Assembly: GCA_964035545.1 (NCBI GenBank)
Contig: OZ037765.1
Coordinates: 7,700,698-7,764,697 of the forward strand
Source of the DNA: Bugula neritina
Taxonomy: Eukaryota; Bryozoa; Gymnolaemata; Cheilostomatida; Bugulidae
Direction: 5' to 3'
Length of the DNA stretch: 64,000 nucleotides
The position numbers and the translations under genes are program-made. Positions 11,955-24,123 of the stretch are shown here, one piece after another. How positions within the stretch are numbered: position 1 is the stretch's first letter; every line of letters begins with the position of its first letter. The notes under the pieces are model-generated. The model saw only the letters and a list, made by a program, of their open reading frames with translations. It ran no database searches and had not been told where the DNA came from.

Positions 11955-12806
11955 ATACAACATATCAGCTTTGTTTACACAATCAGGTGTCGTCACTCAT
12001 CTAATAACTATTGGTTTGAGTATTATATATTTGCTGCTAATTCTTAAATAATTATTTTGTGAATTTTAACAGTTTTTGAGCTTTTAGAAAATAAAATTCG
12101 GAGTTATCAGGTAATATTTAGTCATGGTAGTTAATAACTGATGGATATACAAAATCAGTTTTTACAAGTGCAGTGCAGACCATCTCTTTTAGAATACCAC
12201 ATCCTGGCAAGTTTATGTTCCCCTCGTCCAACAGTCTTTATTTTTATTACTTACTACTTTTACATTTATATTCTATTATAACATAATACGTATTGTAATG
12301 TTATTTTTAATTTGTGAAAGTTCATGCACTCTGTATAATACATATGATGCCATATATACTCTTTTTTTTCTGATAATTTTAATGCTTTACATATATTTCT
12401 CTATTAAAATATAGCACCCTAATGAAGTCAAAACATGTGTGAGCTGCAACCTCTAAGTACTAGCTCAATCTTAGTGTTGCTAATTAGTTATGCAGTAATT
12501 AATGTTGTGCTGTGTGTATAATATGGACTGAAACCGTGTAGAAGGAGATACCTGCAATGTAAACTAGCAGGCAGCTAGATTCACTAATTAGCTAACAGTG
12601 ATTTTCCTTGCTCAACCGCATAGACATTTGGTAATTACTGGGCTCTTCTAGGCTTGCCCGTCTTATTGGTCAGTTAAGAGCTTGGGCTGAAATGTTATTT
12701 GGATAAGTCGTACAAGCTTTTTCACTTCTCATTTATCTGCTGAAGCTCAACATATACCTTTTTCTCTGTGCTTGATTTCGCTACTACGCAACTCTCAAAT
12801 ATAAAA
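11955..12806. promoter_or_regulatory. HEMK1-TPM intergenic region with the distal tropomyosin promoter
   Basis: No coding sequence seen. An inverted CCAAT box (ATTGGTC, 12665-12671) lies 142 bases upstream of the exon 1a start codon. No convincing TATA box at the expected distance could be fixed. Confidence 0.4.
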
Positions 12807-15800
12807 ATGGATTCGATAAAGAAAGCTATGCTTGCTATGAAGAATGACAAAGATGCTGCTACAGATCGAGCAGAAACACTTGAAAATGATCTTGTAGAGA
12901 AAAAAGAAGAAAAAGAAAAGGTACGTTAAAAGCACCATACTAAAGCTGATTGAAATAAGTGTGAAAAAGAAAATATTTTAAAGCTTGATGTGATACTTAA
13001 TTTGATTATAGCAACTACACAAGCAAGCTGGTAAATCTTGTGAAATAAAATAATAAATGCCTATAAATTTGAAAATTATTGGCGAATGAAAATAGGTCAT
13101 AATTTTGCACTCTTGGTAATGTCCTCGCACACTCCAGCTATTGTTTTTAAGGTTATTGAATTTTTTTAAACTCAGCTTTGTTATAGAATTTTGAAATGAG
13201 GCTTCTAGTTTGTTTTGATAAGAATACAAAACTATTTTGCATCTGCATATATTTTATTATTTAAAAGTATAAAATTATATAAACTACAGTTTAACCAGAA
13301 ACGACTCTTTCATCTAATTGTATAGACTAGCCATCAGCGGCTGTCAAAGAAATACTATTTTTCTGAATTTAAATGAAAAACAATTTATGAAGCATTAGTT
13401 AGATAGAAGAACTGAATTTGTTTATGTTTTTATGTTTAAAACATTTATAGATTGAGGAAGAAAGAGATGCCCTATTGAAGAGAATCAACCAGCTTGAGGC
13501 AGACACTACCACTGCCAAGTCCAGCTTCGAAGAGTGCACAAAGAACTTAGAAGAATGGAATGTACAGAAAGAAAAGGTTTGCAGAAGCATATCAATAATA
13601 TATACTTGCATGGGAAAAAAACATAATAATACACTTGTTGCTATGCTCCTTCCTGTGAAGGAAAAATCTTTTGAAAATTTAAAAACTATATGTATGCTTA
13701 TAGTGGATTAATCTGAGGAATAGTAGCCTACAAATCATTAAATAGTATTCCACTGTTGCCTATAACTGCGGGTGTGTATAAATACCTCGTAAGTGCCATC
13801 GTAATATTTCACCAACAGTTTAAATCTATCTTAAATCTATGTTTTGTTGCAGTACGAACTAATTTACATGTAGCTGCTTTGGAAATATAAAGATATGTTA
13901 ACAGACAATTATTGTGCAAATAAAAGCACATTTGAAAAAGATAACCACTGCAACTACTAAAAAGTAATTGAGATTACACAATAATAATAATTCAACTTCT
14001 GCAGTGACTGATGCCTCTATTATTATAATAAAAATACTATAAAATTATTCATAAAATTGAACATAAATCAACATAATTAACATAACCAACACACCTAGCA
14101 AAATGCAGCATTAGTTTATTCTACCTAGTACAAATAATCAGTTGGAGAGACCAATTAGTAGGCTGAAGATACATGCAATTCATATGATAATAATCTCATC
14201 TGCTTATACACCTTATAGCTTGTGCTGTCTCTACAACTGTTGAATGTAATAAAATACTCATCACCTTGAGTAACTGCACTCATCTGCAATCTTATTATAA
14301 AGGTAAACACATGCAAAAGGGACATAAAATAAACATTGAATTGAAATTTCAACTTATTTTTTTAATTAAATTGACACCTATTTATAATATTTAGTAGCAT
14401 AAAATAGCCTTCTTGAGTATTTCATTTGAGTCATAGCTCCCTAGTATATCTGATGGTCCGGGTTTTAGAGAAAGATTCAAAAAATTTTTGGCACAAATTA
14501 TTCTGTTCTGTGAAGTATTTTTTGAGACAAAACCCTAATCAAAAGTCAAAAGTATTGTTTTAATAGAATCCAAAGAATTATTATGATAATTGGACTGGTT
14601 TAGGCTTTACTGAGACTATTTCTCAAATCAAAATCAACATTTGTTTTATAAAACCCAGCTGAGAAATAGTACAACTAGTTAAAAAACTAGGTAAAATTGA
14701 TGCATAGACAAAATATATTTCTGAAATCACATTATAGGGAAAACATCTTTGCTTGGCTAATATTATAGTCTGACAATTTACTTTTTGTAGCACTATATAA
14801 ACTATGAATGTAAGTTTTTTTTTCCTTTGCATTCTTTTCCAATAAAAATTTAAATTGAGCTGCTAAAAAGTAACCATGTTTTGGTTACTATTACTTGAGG
14901 ATTTTATTACATTGGTTACTAAAGAAATGGGTTTGTGAAATTACATGGGAGTAAATAACTCCAAACTTATTAAGCATCGAATGCTTTCTTATAGAAAAAG
15001 ATAACTCCGTATTTAAGTACTATTAAACCGAAAGTGAAAATAAGCTATGCGTAGTAACTTTTATAGTCTATTTAAATTGCAATTAAAAAATTATATATTT
15101 TGTAGCATTTTAATTATAAAACAAATAATACAATTTTTTGTATATGTTTAAATTACTATTGTATTCTAACTAATATATAATACAAAGTTTAAGCTAATTT
15201 TAAAGCATTATTTATAGCGGAGCAATATATTATAGTAATTGGTCGGTTATGTGGAAGATGGCTTTTCCGGGTGTTGAAAGCTTCAGCTTGCAAGTTTCGG
15301 TACCGGCTTGACTGACCTACTAGAAGTTCTTCTGTTTTTTTACCTTTGTCAACCAAATAATTTGCAATGGCTGATCGAGGTCTTGTACTTGCAAGCGTGA
15401 AAAATCGCATGCAAGCTCTGAGAGATGAGTTGGATGTGGTAAAAGATAATTATGATCTAAAGTGTAGAGAATGTGAAGCATTGATTGAAGAGAAAAATCA
15501 GGTCTGTGAAAATCAAAATAGAAATGTTTTGCCATGCATAGACATTTTATATATTATTGTTCTTTCTGTTGGATTTTGTTTTGTGTTAATTCAATATGGT
15601 GTGCTGGTTTTTTATTGCTTCAGTTTTGCTTTCAGTTTCTTACTGTTTTGATTTTCAATTTGAATTTCAACGAATCCAATAGTTATAGTTATACTCGTAA
15701 CTCATACTCATACTCGTACAGTCAATTTCAAATTCACCATTCATTCATTGAATAAAATTAGAAATAAGAATGAGAATGAAAAGAATAAAAGAATCGGACC

Positions 15801-18800
15801 TTAGTCACACTCAGTTAGTCTGAATATCATATTAAACCAGTAAGATTCAGACTGACCACTAAGACTGATGAGTGATACTCGTGTTGGTGTGGGTAGTCTT
15901 TGCAGTTGAGTTGAAGACTAAGTCAAAATGAGAATGGATTTTTTTTATTGAGGTTGGCGCGGTTCTATTATTTTTTGACCTAGAATGAATAACATTAGCT
16001 CAGTAAGTGTAGTGTAGTACTAACAACTACTCTTAACTTTTAGCAGAAGACAATTGTGCAGTATAATTTATTTCCAAGATTGCTCTTCACTACAGTTGCA
16101 TATAATGAGTAACAAAAAGTAAGCCTAACCATTTATTGTTTAATTATATTCATCACTATTGATATTAACTATTTTTACAATTCGTTTGACTTTTAAATAT
16201 TTGCATAAATATTATAAATATATAAGACTATACAGAAAGTTGGTATTGTATTTAACTTTGCTGACTACTTATTATAGTCTTACTGTCTTCTCTTATTGTG
16301 AGCTGCTAGTCAGTGAGTAATTGCTATAAAGTAAACTGCTGAAATTGTAGCATAGTGTGAATACTGGTGATCAGCAAATTTAATTATTTAATAATTTCGT
16401 TTAAAAAATATGATAATTGATTGCAATGATGAGTACATTATAAAGAAATTTTTACCTACACACACACCATTATATGCCAGTTTACACTTAAATGGGTTAT
16501 GAAGTTAGTGGGGTTTAAAAAAGTAAGCTAGCCACCATCACAGGCTTTAGTTTGTCAAATTTATACAGCCACAAAATTATTTGATTAAAATTAATTTAAA
16601 TTTTAATAATATATTTAGCCTTAAATGAGTAACTAAATCAGTAAATAAGGAGATTTACAATCTAACAATCATAGTTGGTGTTAGAGTTAGACAAGGTATC
16701 TATGGTAATTTCAAAAAGTCTGGTAACTAAATTTTATGTTTGACATTAGCTTCAACACTCTTGACATTACCCAATTTTGTCACACTAGCATTTATATTTT
16801 ATTTTTAAAATGTAGTCTGTGCTCTTTGTGTATCTGAAATACTTCAAGAGAAGTTGCATATGGACATTTTAATAATACAGATTTTTTATTTAAAGATATT
16901 TTTAAAAATAATGATCAGCCAGAGGTTTTTGATTTGCAAGATGATCTGGTGGTTCTGATGCCTTAAAATCGCGAATATTATGGAAAAAATAACACATGTT
17001 AGGCTATATTTGATCTAAATGGCATACTGGTTTTTATTAGCAATACCCATAAAATTATCAAAAAACAGTCCAAATAGAAACCATCATTTGGCAGCCTCAA
17101 ACCAGTTAGAATTGACTGAATCCATAGCAACTGGTGTTGTTGACCTACTGGGACTGGGTAATTGCTGGAAGTCTACTTATATCTCTATGCCAGGTCATAT
17201 TGAATTGGTTTTCAAAGTTTTAATTTAGGAATCTACTAACTGAATTGTTAAAGTAAGTATATTTTTAGTTAGGAACTCAACATTGTTTTGATTTCCATTT
17301 GATGTTTTACAGAAACAACTGGATGAGTTTATAGAACTCCACTAATAATGAGTTACAATGAAAGTATGGTTGCATAGTGGGACAAAAATTCATAAAAGTT
17401 CATGAAATGTGTAATAATGGAATCACTTTTCTGAAATATATCTAAGGAATTGTTTCATTAAAAGACAATAGACAAACCATCAATGCCAATTTAGATCATT
17501 AAACAATGTACTCAGTATAGAATGAGGGTCAGAACTCTAAAAAAATATTCTTAAGTTCAGTTCAGTTCGACTCAATTTGACAACTGCAGTTGGTAAAGGC
17601 CATGCTATGTTTCATTGAATAGTATGATGAGGAGGTGGCAAGTCTCAATAGAAAACTTCAAATGGTAGAGGAGAAGCTGGAGACTACAGAGGAGCGTCTG
17701 GAGCAAGCTAATTCAAAATTTGAAGAGGCATCCCACCAGGCTGATGAGAGTGAGAGGTGAGCATCAAACTAGTAGTATTAGTTAGTAGGTGAACTAGTCA
17801 GGCAGGATTTCATACGAGAAGGAGGGGGGTAATACCAATGAAACTAATATTTTTATTGGGTGTGTGTATATAGTCTGCTGGTAGAGTGAATTAATTTGTG
17901 AATGACTAGAGCTTACAGTGGTTGCAGTCAGTAATCATTGTAGTCTAGAATGTGGTTTAATAATCGTGCCATTGTAAACTGGTGTCTGACCTAGTTGTTT
18001 TTGCTAGTAAAAAACAACTAGGTTGTTGTTTCACCATAGTTTACTCAAACACTTGTGGCAGTTAGCGGAGAACATCCTGATGAACAAGTGAACTAGCAGT
18101 TTATGTGGGCCGTGTGATCTTTAGATAACCTCAACTGTAACACAGCCATAACATGCCATACAACTACAGTGGAGTTGATCATAAAATTCAAAGCACTATC
18201 AGTGATACTTTACCCTGTATTGTTTCTATGATAATAAATTAAACGAAGCTTGCATCTGGTAATAAGACCTCACTACTAGCTTGTGTTTTATCTTGCCATT
18301 ACCCCTCAGTACCGCTTGGAAAGTTATGCTTGACTGAAGCACTGCTTAAGTCAATATATTTTATCAACGGAGTGAAGCTTATGCATGCATTTACCTCAAA
18401 CCCCAATAAGTATGTTACAAAAAGTGCATAGATTGAGCCCCATCTGTCAATATTTTTTACATGGATTCTGCCTCCACTTGTTTTCATGTGTCATTTGACG
18501 TATCTATGACACACTCATCAACTGCTACTGACCCACATACCAGTGTATATGACAGCCTGCAAACTGTTTCCTAGTTTTTCATGTCCCGCATTCAATTCAT
18601 ATAGATGTTGAATATGCTTGAGTGAACCCTGTTTATCACTTTTTGTGTGTCTGCATGCATAGAGCAAGAAAAGTATTAGAGAACCGTAACATGGGTGTTG
18701 AGGAGCAGTTGTCGACAAATGAGGCGCAACTTCGAGCAATAAAAGAGTCTGCTGAAGAGAGAGATAAGATGTATGAAGAGGTAAATGGTTGGACTTAGCA

Positions 18801-21800
18801 TCTCTGATCTCCGAAAACTGATTAAGTTCAAATCCTGTAAAACACAAGCTGTAGTAATCATAGTTTATAGTTCTGTGCCATTAGTCACCCTGTGGTAGTT
18901 TCTTGAAAGTGTCATTCTCCTTTTTCTGATTTCAGAGTTTAACTTTACTTTGGTGTTATTGCCCGTATTGGGTTCAATTACCTCTTTAATGTAATGATAT
19001 GTTGAATGGGGATATATATATCATAAAATATTTATTGTTCATGTTGAGAATTATAAAAGGCCAGCCTCCTTGCTGTTGAACAAACTGCCAAGTGTATTAT
19101 GTGCATTGTACAGCGGTAACTGATAGAAATTCAATGCTCCTTCTTTCAACTGCAATTGTAAAATTTAATTTTGCACACGTGTAATTTTCTGTTAGTCGGG
19201 TGCTATAGAGCGTAAACCCTGTTTGTGAAAAGTTTGTACTGCTATAATTTAGAATAACTCCATTAAGCCAATGTCTTGTAATCACCATCATTGTTTTTAT
19301 TGGAATGTATTGTATTTATTAGGGACTGTTAGATTGAGAATAGATTAGCTGTCTGCTCAACCTTTCAATAGCTTTTATGACCTTTGTCAGAGTTCGCTGC
19401 CCCGTTTTTACCACTTATTCATACATAATCAGTCACTTGGTTCAAGACCATGACCTGATAGAATTGTGTTATGTAACATGCATGTCTAATTTTAGGGTGT
19501 GTTTAGAATTGGAAACCTGCTATTAGGTGCCCCTGCAGCTTGACTGTTGGATTGTGTCACTAACCATCTAACTGGAATAATATTGGTAGAGGTGGTTGGA
19601 GGTGGTGGCTATCGCCCCACAGCATTTTGTTACTGGTTATGCAGTATTGTAGGCTACAGTGACAACCTTCACCAGTTAATTGTGCACTTTATGTTGGTAT
19701 ATATTCTCAGTCCAATAGTAATGTTTTAAGAGACAAGCATTCTACAAATGAATTTCAACTTCAAGAATTTTAATCTACTCAAGCATTGCTTGATGGAGGT
19801 GAAATGTCAGGAATTCGCTTTCTTGGATCCATTTAGTGTTATTTGCCCTTTCTCATTAAACCAGCTGTGCATTTTTAGAGGCCGTAAGGTTCTTGAAACT
19901 AGAGGTGCAACAGAAAGCTCTAAAATCACTAGCCTAGAGGAGGAGCTAAAAGAAGCGCAGTTCATCTCTGAAGATGCCAACAGGAAGCTGGAGGAGGTCA
20001 GAGAGAGAGAGTGGTTTTGCAGCATGAGCCCTGTTTTGGCATGAGCCTGATTTTAGATACTTCCTTCTGTTATCCAAGTTGTGGAGTATGTTGAAGTGTT
20101 GTTTGATTTCCTTCCTCTCACAACTGGGAAACTGATGAATATTGGCATGCCCTTTTGGTGTACTTGAACTGATGTCTTCTCCATCCAAGTGACAACCACT
20201 GATGGATGATGGTTTAAGAGGCTTCACCAAAGAGCAGAGAGTTCTGATTGTTTCTTTGGCTTATCTGCTCTCCTGTCATATGCTTGACTGAGTGTGAAGT
20301 ATTCATGCAATGTGTGGAGGGTTTTAAAATGATAGCCTTTTTATTTGCTAACGTACATAGTGGTGATGTTCAACTGTGAATCATTCAACTATTCACTCAA
20401 TTATGCAGTTCTGTGCTTTAGTTATGCTTCCCAGATTGTTTCCCTTGTCCGCCTGCCGGAAAATACATTCATATATTTGCAAAAGTATGCTACTTTCGAA
20501 ACTTGTTGATTGGTATTACTCATATTCCGGTTGATGGAGAATATAGAATTTCTTTCATCTTTTAGTTGACTTAATGTTGATAATATTTCATGTTTGCTAA
20601 TACAGACAGCTCGAAAGCTGGCAATGGTAGAAGGAGACTCCACCCGTGCTGACACTAAACTTTTAGCTGCCGAGCAGTAAGTCATTTAGGCATCCGTGTT
20701 TGCCCCGCCTGTGCTTGCATGTAGTGTGCCTTGTGTTTGTTGTAGACTGCACGCAAACTCGTCATTGTTGAGAATGAAGCAGCCCGAACTGAAGACAGGG
20801 CAGATACAGCCGAAGCGTGAGCATGCAAAACATTATTAATGTATTTTTAGTACAATTATTTTGGTTTGGCTTAATAATTTGATAATAATTTTAAAGAGTC
20901 TTTGGGAAGAGAAAAAAATTGAAACCGCTATGCAGTGTGTTTTACCTACAAATAGATGATGCTTGACTTTGTAATTAGACATGCTTTGCATGAATACTTT
21001 CGAGTGTGCACACCCTTTGATGTTTGTTTGCAGTAAAGTCAAACAGCTTGAAGAACAACTCCATGAAATTACTTCTAGTCTTAAAACCTTAGAAATTAAT
21101 GAAGTTCAGGTAAATAGTAAATATATGCATATGTAGAATATAGTATATGTGTGTATAGATCATGATGGGGCATTTTCTGTGTGTGTTGGGTGGTGTGCTC
21201 TTATTATTTTACTTTCCTCTAGTTTGCTGTCATTCACAACTTTTCAGGGTTTTTTTTCTAGGGCATCCGACTTTGAGTGTACATGCGTCTCACACTGGTC
21301 ATATTAGTTACTGCAATATATACCATGTTACTAAAACATAGACAAACTGTTCATGTTTTAAGCTGAACCAAAAATGCTCTTATGGTACCTTTTGGTAACC
21401 AACTAATGTTCTTTAGAAAATAACAATATAATTATTGTTCTAAGTTTTCACCAGTCTTTAAACCAAAGTCTATTTTTATCAATCTGAACACTTTCTACAA
21501 CTACTCTTGGCTTAGATTATGTTATATGAAGTTTTAGACTTTACTTGCTATATCCCATGTGCCACTCCCTATAAAGGGTTCTTTATTCTATCAAAGTGAG
21601 CCTATCATTTCGAGGTGGATAGTAGTGGTGTAAGATAAAGACTGCTCTATACTATTATGCTGAATGCTAGGGTGATGACCCAAATTAAGTAACCACTTAC
21701 ATGCCACTAGATGATAGACTGTACTAGTATGCTCAGTGTGATACTCTACACCTCCGCCTTATACACATATAATCCGATATCTTTATGTATGTAATGTAGA

Positions 21801-24123
21801 TAGATTGTAAACTGAGCTCAACATTCTGAATTACCCTTTAAGCTGATATTATCTTTAACATAAGTCTTCAATTCTAAAGTTCACTCCCGGTACCTGTCAT
21901 TCGCATACCTTTCAAAATGGTAGTTGTGCTGTTTGCGCAGCTGACTGCTATCAGTAAAATTGCCTTGTACTCAAGCCAAATACTTTACATTACCTAGTAA
22001 AATTACTGAGCTAGAAGAGCAGCTTAGAATTGTGGGAAATGCAGTGAAATCACTGGAGGCTAGCACCGGAGCGGTAAGTGTGTCCTCGTAGCCACCCGGC
22101 TACCTGTGATACCGGTGTGGACCTCCGCTTTGCTTGAAAACAATAGACTGATATCTTAAATAGTAGGAGTTATTCTGCACTTCTGTGTTGCCTAAGGTCT
22201 GTCTGTTTGTCTAGTTGTATACCACACCCTGCCAGTTACATCAGACAGGTTTTGTTATCTGATCTGGCAACAGCTTCATTGTGTTTAGAAATTTTTTGCA
22301 GCAAAATAGTTGATCTTGAGGAGCAGCTTCAAGTAGTTCAAAACAACTTGAAATCTCTGGAGAACTCTGTTGCTAAGGTATCAGGACATGGCATGTAGTT
22401 CTGAATCTGTGCCTGCTTTTACCATTTTCTATTGTAGACATCATAGTGGTTTCCCTCGTATGAAATAACTTAGCAGGATCCTCCCCCCCAACTGTTTGCT
22501 GTCTTATTAGATATATGCCCTTCGCCGAGTGATTTGCCCTCCCCTCTTTGCAGTGTGATATCATAGATTTTTATTTGCACTGTTCTGGATTATTCATCAA
22601 CGTTCATTTGTAATGCTTGCACAGTTTTATTTGCCCGGATTCCATTCAGAAAAGGAACGACTCTGTAGGGCTTGTTGGCATCTTCTTGTTTCTCACAAGA
22701 AAATCAGATGAATTTTAGATGTGGAGGTGTGAGTGCTGAGACGGCTTGTGTGAGATCAAAACATGTGATTTATATTTTACGCCAAGACTTCATATGTGTG
22801 CCCTATAGTTAATGGTGAAGTGTGTGTGCCCTGTAGTTGATGGCTGACGTAATACACAAATGTGAGTGGTGGTCTGAACTGATAGGTTTTCTAAAATGCT
22901 TTGCTGCCCCTCTTAAATAGATTTTTGCACGAGTTTTCTTCTGTAAGTCTTCTATGCTTGTATTTTCTCTGATGCTCATTTTGACTCTTTCTCACCCCAT
23001 GTGTCTCACTAAATGAGTTTATACTGATAATTAGGTAGCCCATGCTCGGTACTGCTGTGTATGATGAGAGTAGAGATGTCTGCCAAGTATATGCACCAGA
23101 TAGTACTTTATGATTTTCTTAAATTAATCATTTATTGGCCGCATCCATACATGGCTTATGCATAGATGTCGCAATTAGACTTGATAAATAGAGGCTGCTG
23201 ACCAATCCTACTCACTGTATTGGAGAGTTATGTTATATATTCTAGGCGGCTTCCAGGGAGACAACTTACGAAGACACCATCAAAGATTTGAATGACAGAC
23301 TTAAAGATGTGAGTCAACTAGCATTATCACCCATGTTTTGTTGTTGTATATTATACATCCTGAAAGGGATAAGAGGCTTTAATATCTAATTTCAAGCAAA
23401 TTTGTTAGGCCCAAGAGAAGGCTGTTGATTTTGAGCAAAGAGCTGCTGATAGGCAGAAGAATAATGAGCAGTTAGAAGGTATTAACTGGGTGAAGTTGTT
23501 AACTGTGTGGGCATGGTCTTGCCTCCTCGTATTGTGTATTGCGGATTTTGCATGTTTAATTTGACCTGCATGTGTTTGGCTTCAATCTCAGGCTGAGAAG
23601 CGTGCTGATGATGCCGAGAGTACCTGTAAAAGATTAATGAAAGAGAATGAGAAATTTGAAGGTAAGGAAATGGTGGCTTTTTTCATTGGGCTGTAGTTGC
23701 CTATTCTGGATACACAAATGACTATACAGTCCACAATAGCTATGTAGGTAATGTTGCAGATTTTGCAAAACGGAGAGTGGAAAATTCCTACATAATTGTG
23801 TACTGCATTCATCATAATTCTTGCAATACAGCATGCGATGTTTTGGAGCAAAAATAGTTTTTAGTGGTTTTCATGCAAATGCCTCAGTGGTTTGTTGGGT
23901 TGACGTTTCTTGGCCACCCTAAGCATGCATGCGATTTTTCTGCTGTAAAGCTGCATTTTTATGTTAGAGAACCAAAATTTGTAACTTCCCAAGTTTGGTG
24001 CCATTACACTGAAACAAGCTTTATTGTTTTTCTCTTGTAGAGGATTTGAAGAAGGCAGGTGACGCTTATAATGCCCTCAATGCTGAGTTGGAGACTACGC
24101 TGAGCGAAATGGGAGCCATGTAA
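12807..24123 (+). CDS. TPM: Tropomyosin gene with multiple mutually exclusive exons
   Basis: Encodes the coiled-coil dimer that lies along F-actin and controls myosin access. Constant exons: 1a 12807-12920, 2 13451-13576, 3 17623-17756, 7 23246-23308, 9 24041-24123. Variable positions: first exon 1b 15367-15501; exon 4 18663-18780 or 19879-19996; exon 5 20606-20676 or 20746-20816; exon 6 21034-21109, 21998-22073 or 22302-22377; exon 8 23409-23478 or 23592-23661. Lengths (114, 126, 134, 118, 71, 76, 63, 70, 83) sum to 855 nt, so the long form is exactly the canonical 284 residues. The protein starts MDSIKKAMLAMKNDKDAATD, is a continuous heptad repeat without Pro, and ends LSEMGAM. The 1b form would be about 249 residues, matching short cytoskeletal tropomyosins. 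An AATAAA lies at about 24317. Only one exon 9 was found, and no second exon 2. Confidence 0.97.
15238..15501 (+). promoter_or_regulatory. TPM: Internal tropomyosin promoter and alternative first exon 1b
   Basis: Exon 1b (15367-15501, 45 codons, donor GTCTGT) starts MADRGLVLASVKNRMQAL and replaces exons 1a+2. This is the arrangement that makes short tropomyosins in other animals. Upstream there is an inverted CCAAT box ATTGGTC (15238-15244), 129 bases before the ATG. The same motif sits at nearly the same distance upstream of exon 1a. Confidence 0.8.
15650..17600. other. Large tropomyosin intron 1b-3
   Basis: No additional exon was recognised. About 15660-15900 is cryptic simple sequence (ACTCATACTCGTA and GAATGAGAATG motifs); the rest is AT-rich unique sequence. 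Confidence 0.5.
18663..19996 (+). other. TPM: Tropomyosin exon 4 pair (4a, 4b)
   Basis: Two 118-nt exons: 18663-18780 (starts ARKVLENRNMGVEEQL) and 19879-19996 (starts GRKVLETRGATESSKI). Both complete the Arg codon left by exon 3 and end in phase 0 with Glu-Glu before GT. Because 118 is not a multiple of three, using both would shift the frame. The 4b sequence, with ITSLEEELKEAQFISEDANR, is nearer the usual animal exon 4. Confidence 0.9.
20606..20816 (+). other. TPM: Tropomyosin exon 5 pair (5a, 5b)
   Basis: Two 71-nt exons, 20606-20676 (TARKLAMVEGDSTRADTKLL) and 20746-20816 (TARKLVIVENEAARTEDRAD), separated by only 69 nt. Both start in phase 0 and end in phase 2 before GTAAGT or GTGAGC. The minimal spacing could sterically prevent 5a-5b joining. 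Confidence 0.95.
21034..22377 (+). other. TPM: Tropomyosin exon 6 triplet (6a, 6b, 6c)
   Basis: Three 76-nt exons at 21034-21109, 21998-22073 and 22302-22377. Each begins one base before a K[IV]xxLEEQL peptide and ends before GTAAAT, GTAAGT or GTATCA. They encode KVKQLEEQLHEITSSLK..., KITELEEQLRIVGNAVK... and KIVDLEEQLQVVQNNLK.... Length and phase are identical, so they are exchangeable. Most animals have two copies at this position. Confidence 0.95.
23409..23661 (+). other. TPM: Tropomyosin exon 8 pair (8a, 8b)
   Basis: Two 70-nt exons, 23409-23478 (AQEKAVDFEQRAADRQKNNE) and 23592-23661 (AEKRADDAESTCKRLMKENE), separated by 113 nt. Both begin in phase 0 after exon 7 and end with the G that completes Glu in exon 9. 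Exon 8b carries a Cys at the place where many tropomyosins have their exon 8 variable residues. To my knowledge a duplicated exon 8 is not part of the well-known tropomyosin genes. Confidence 0.9.

Noticed and set aside
17311-17345. Possible additional tropomyosin exon (KQLDEFIELH) after an AG
   Set aside because: Short, runs into stops at once, and its length fits no tropomyosin exon.
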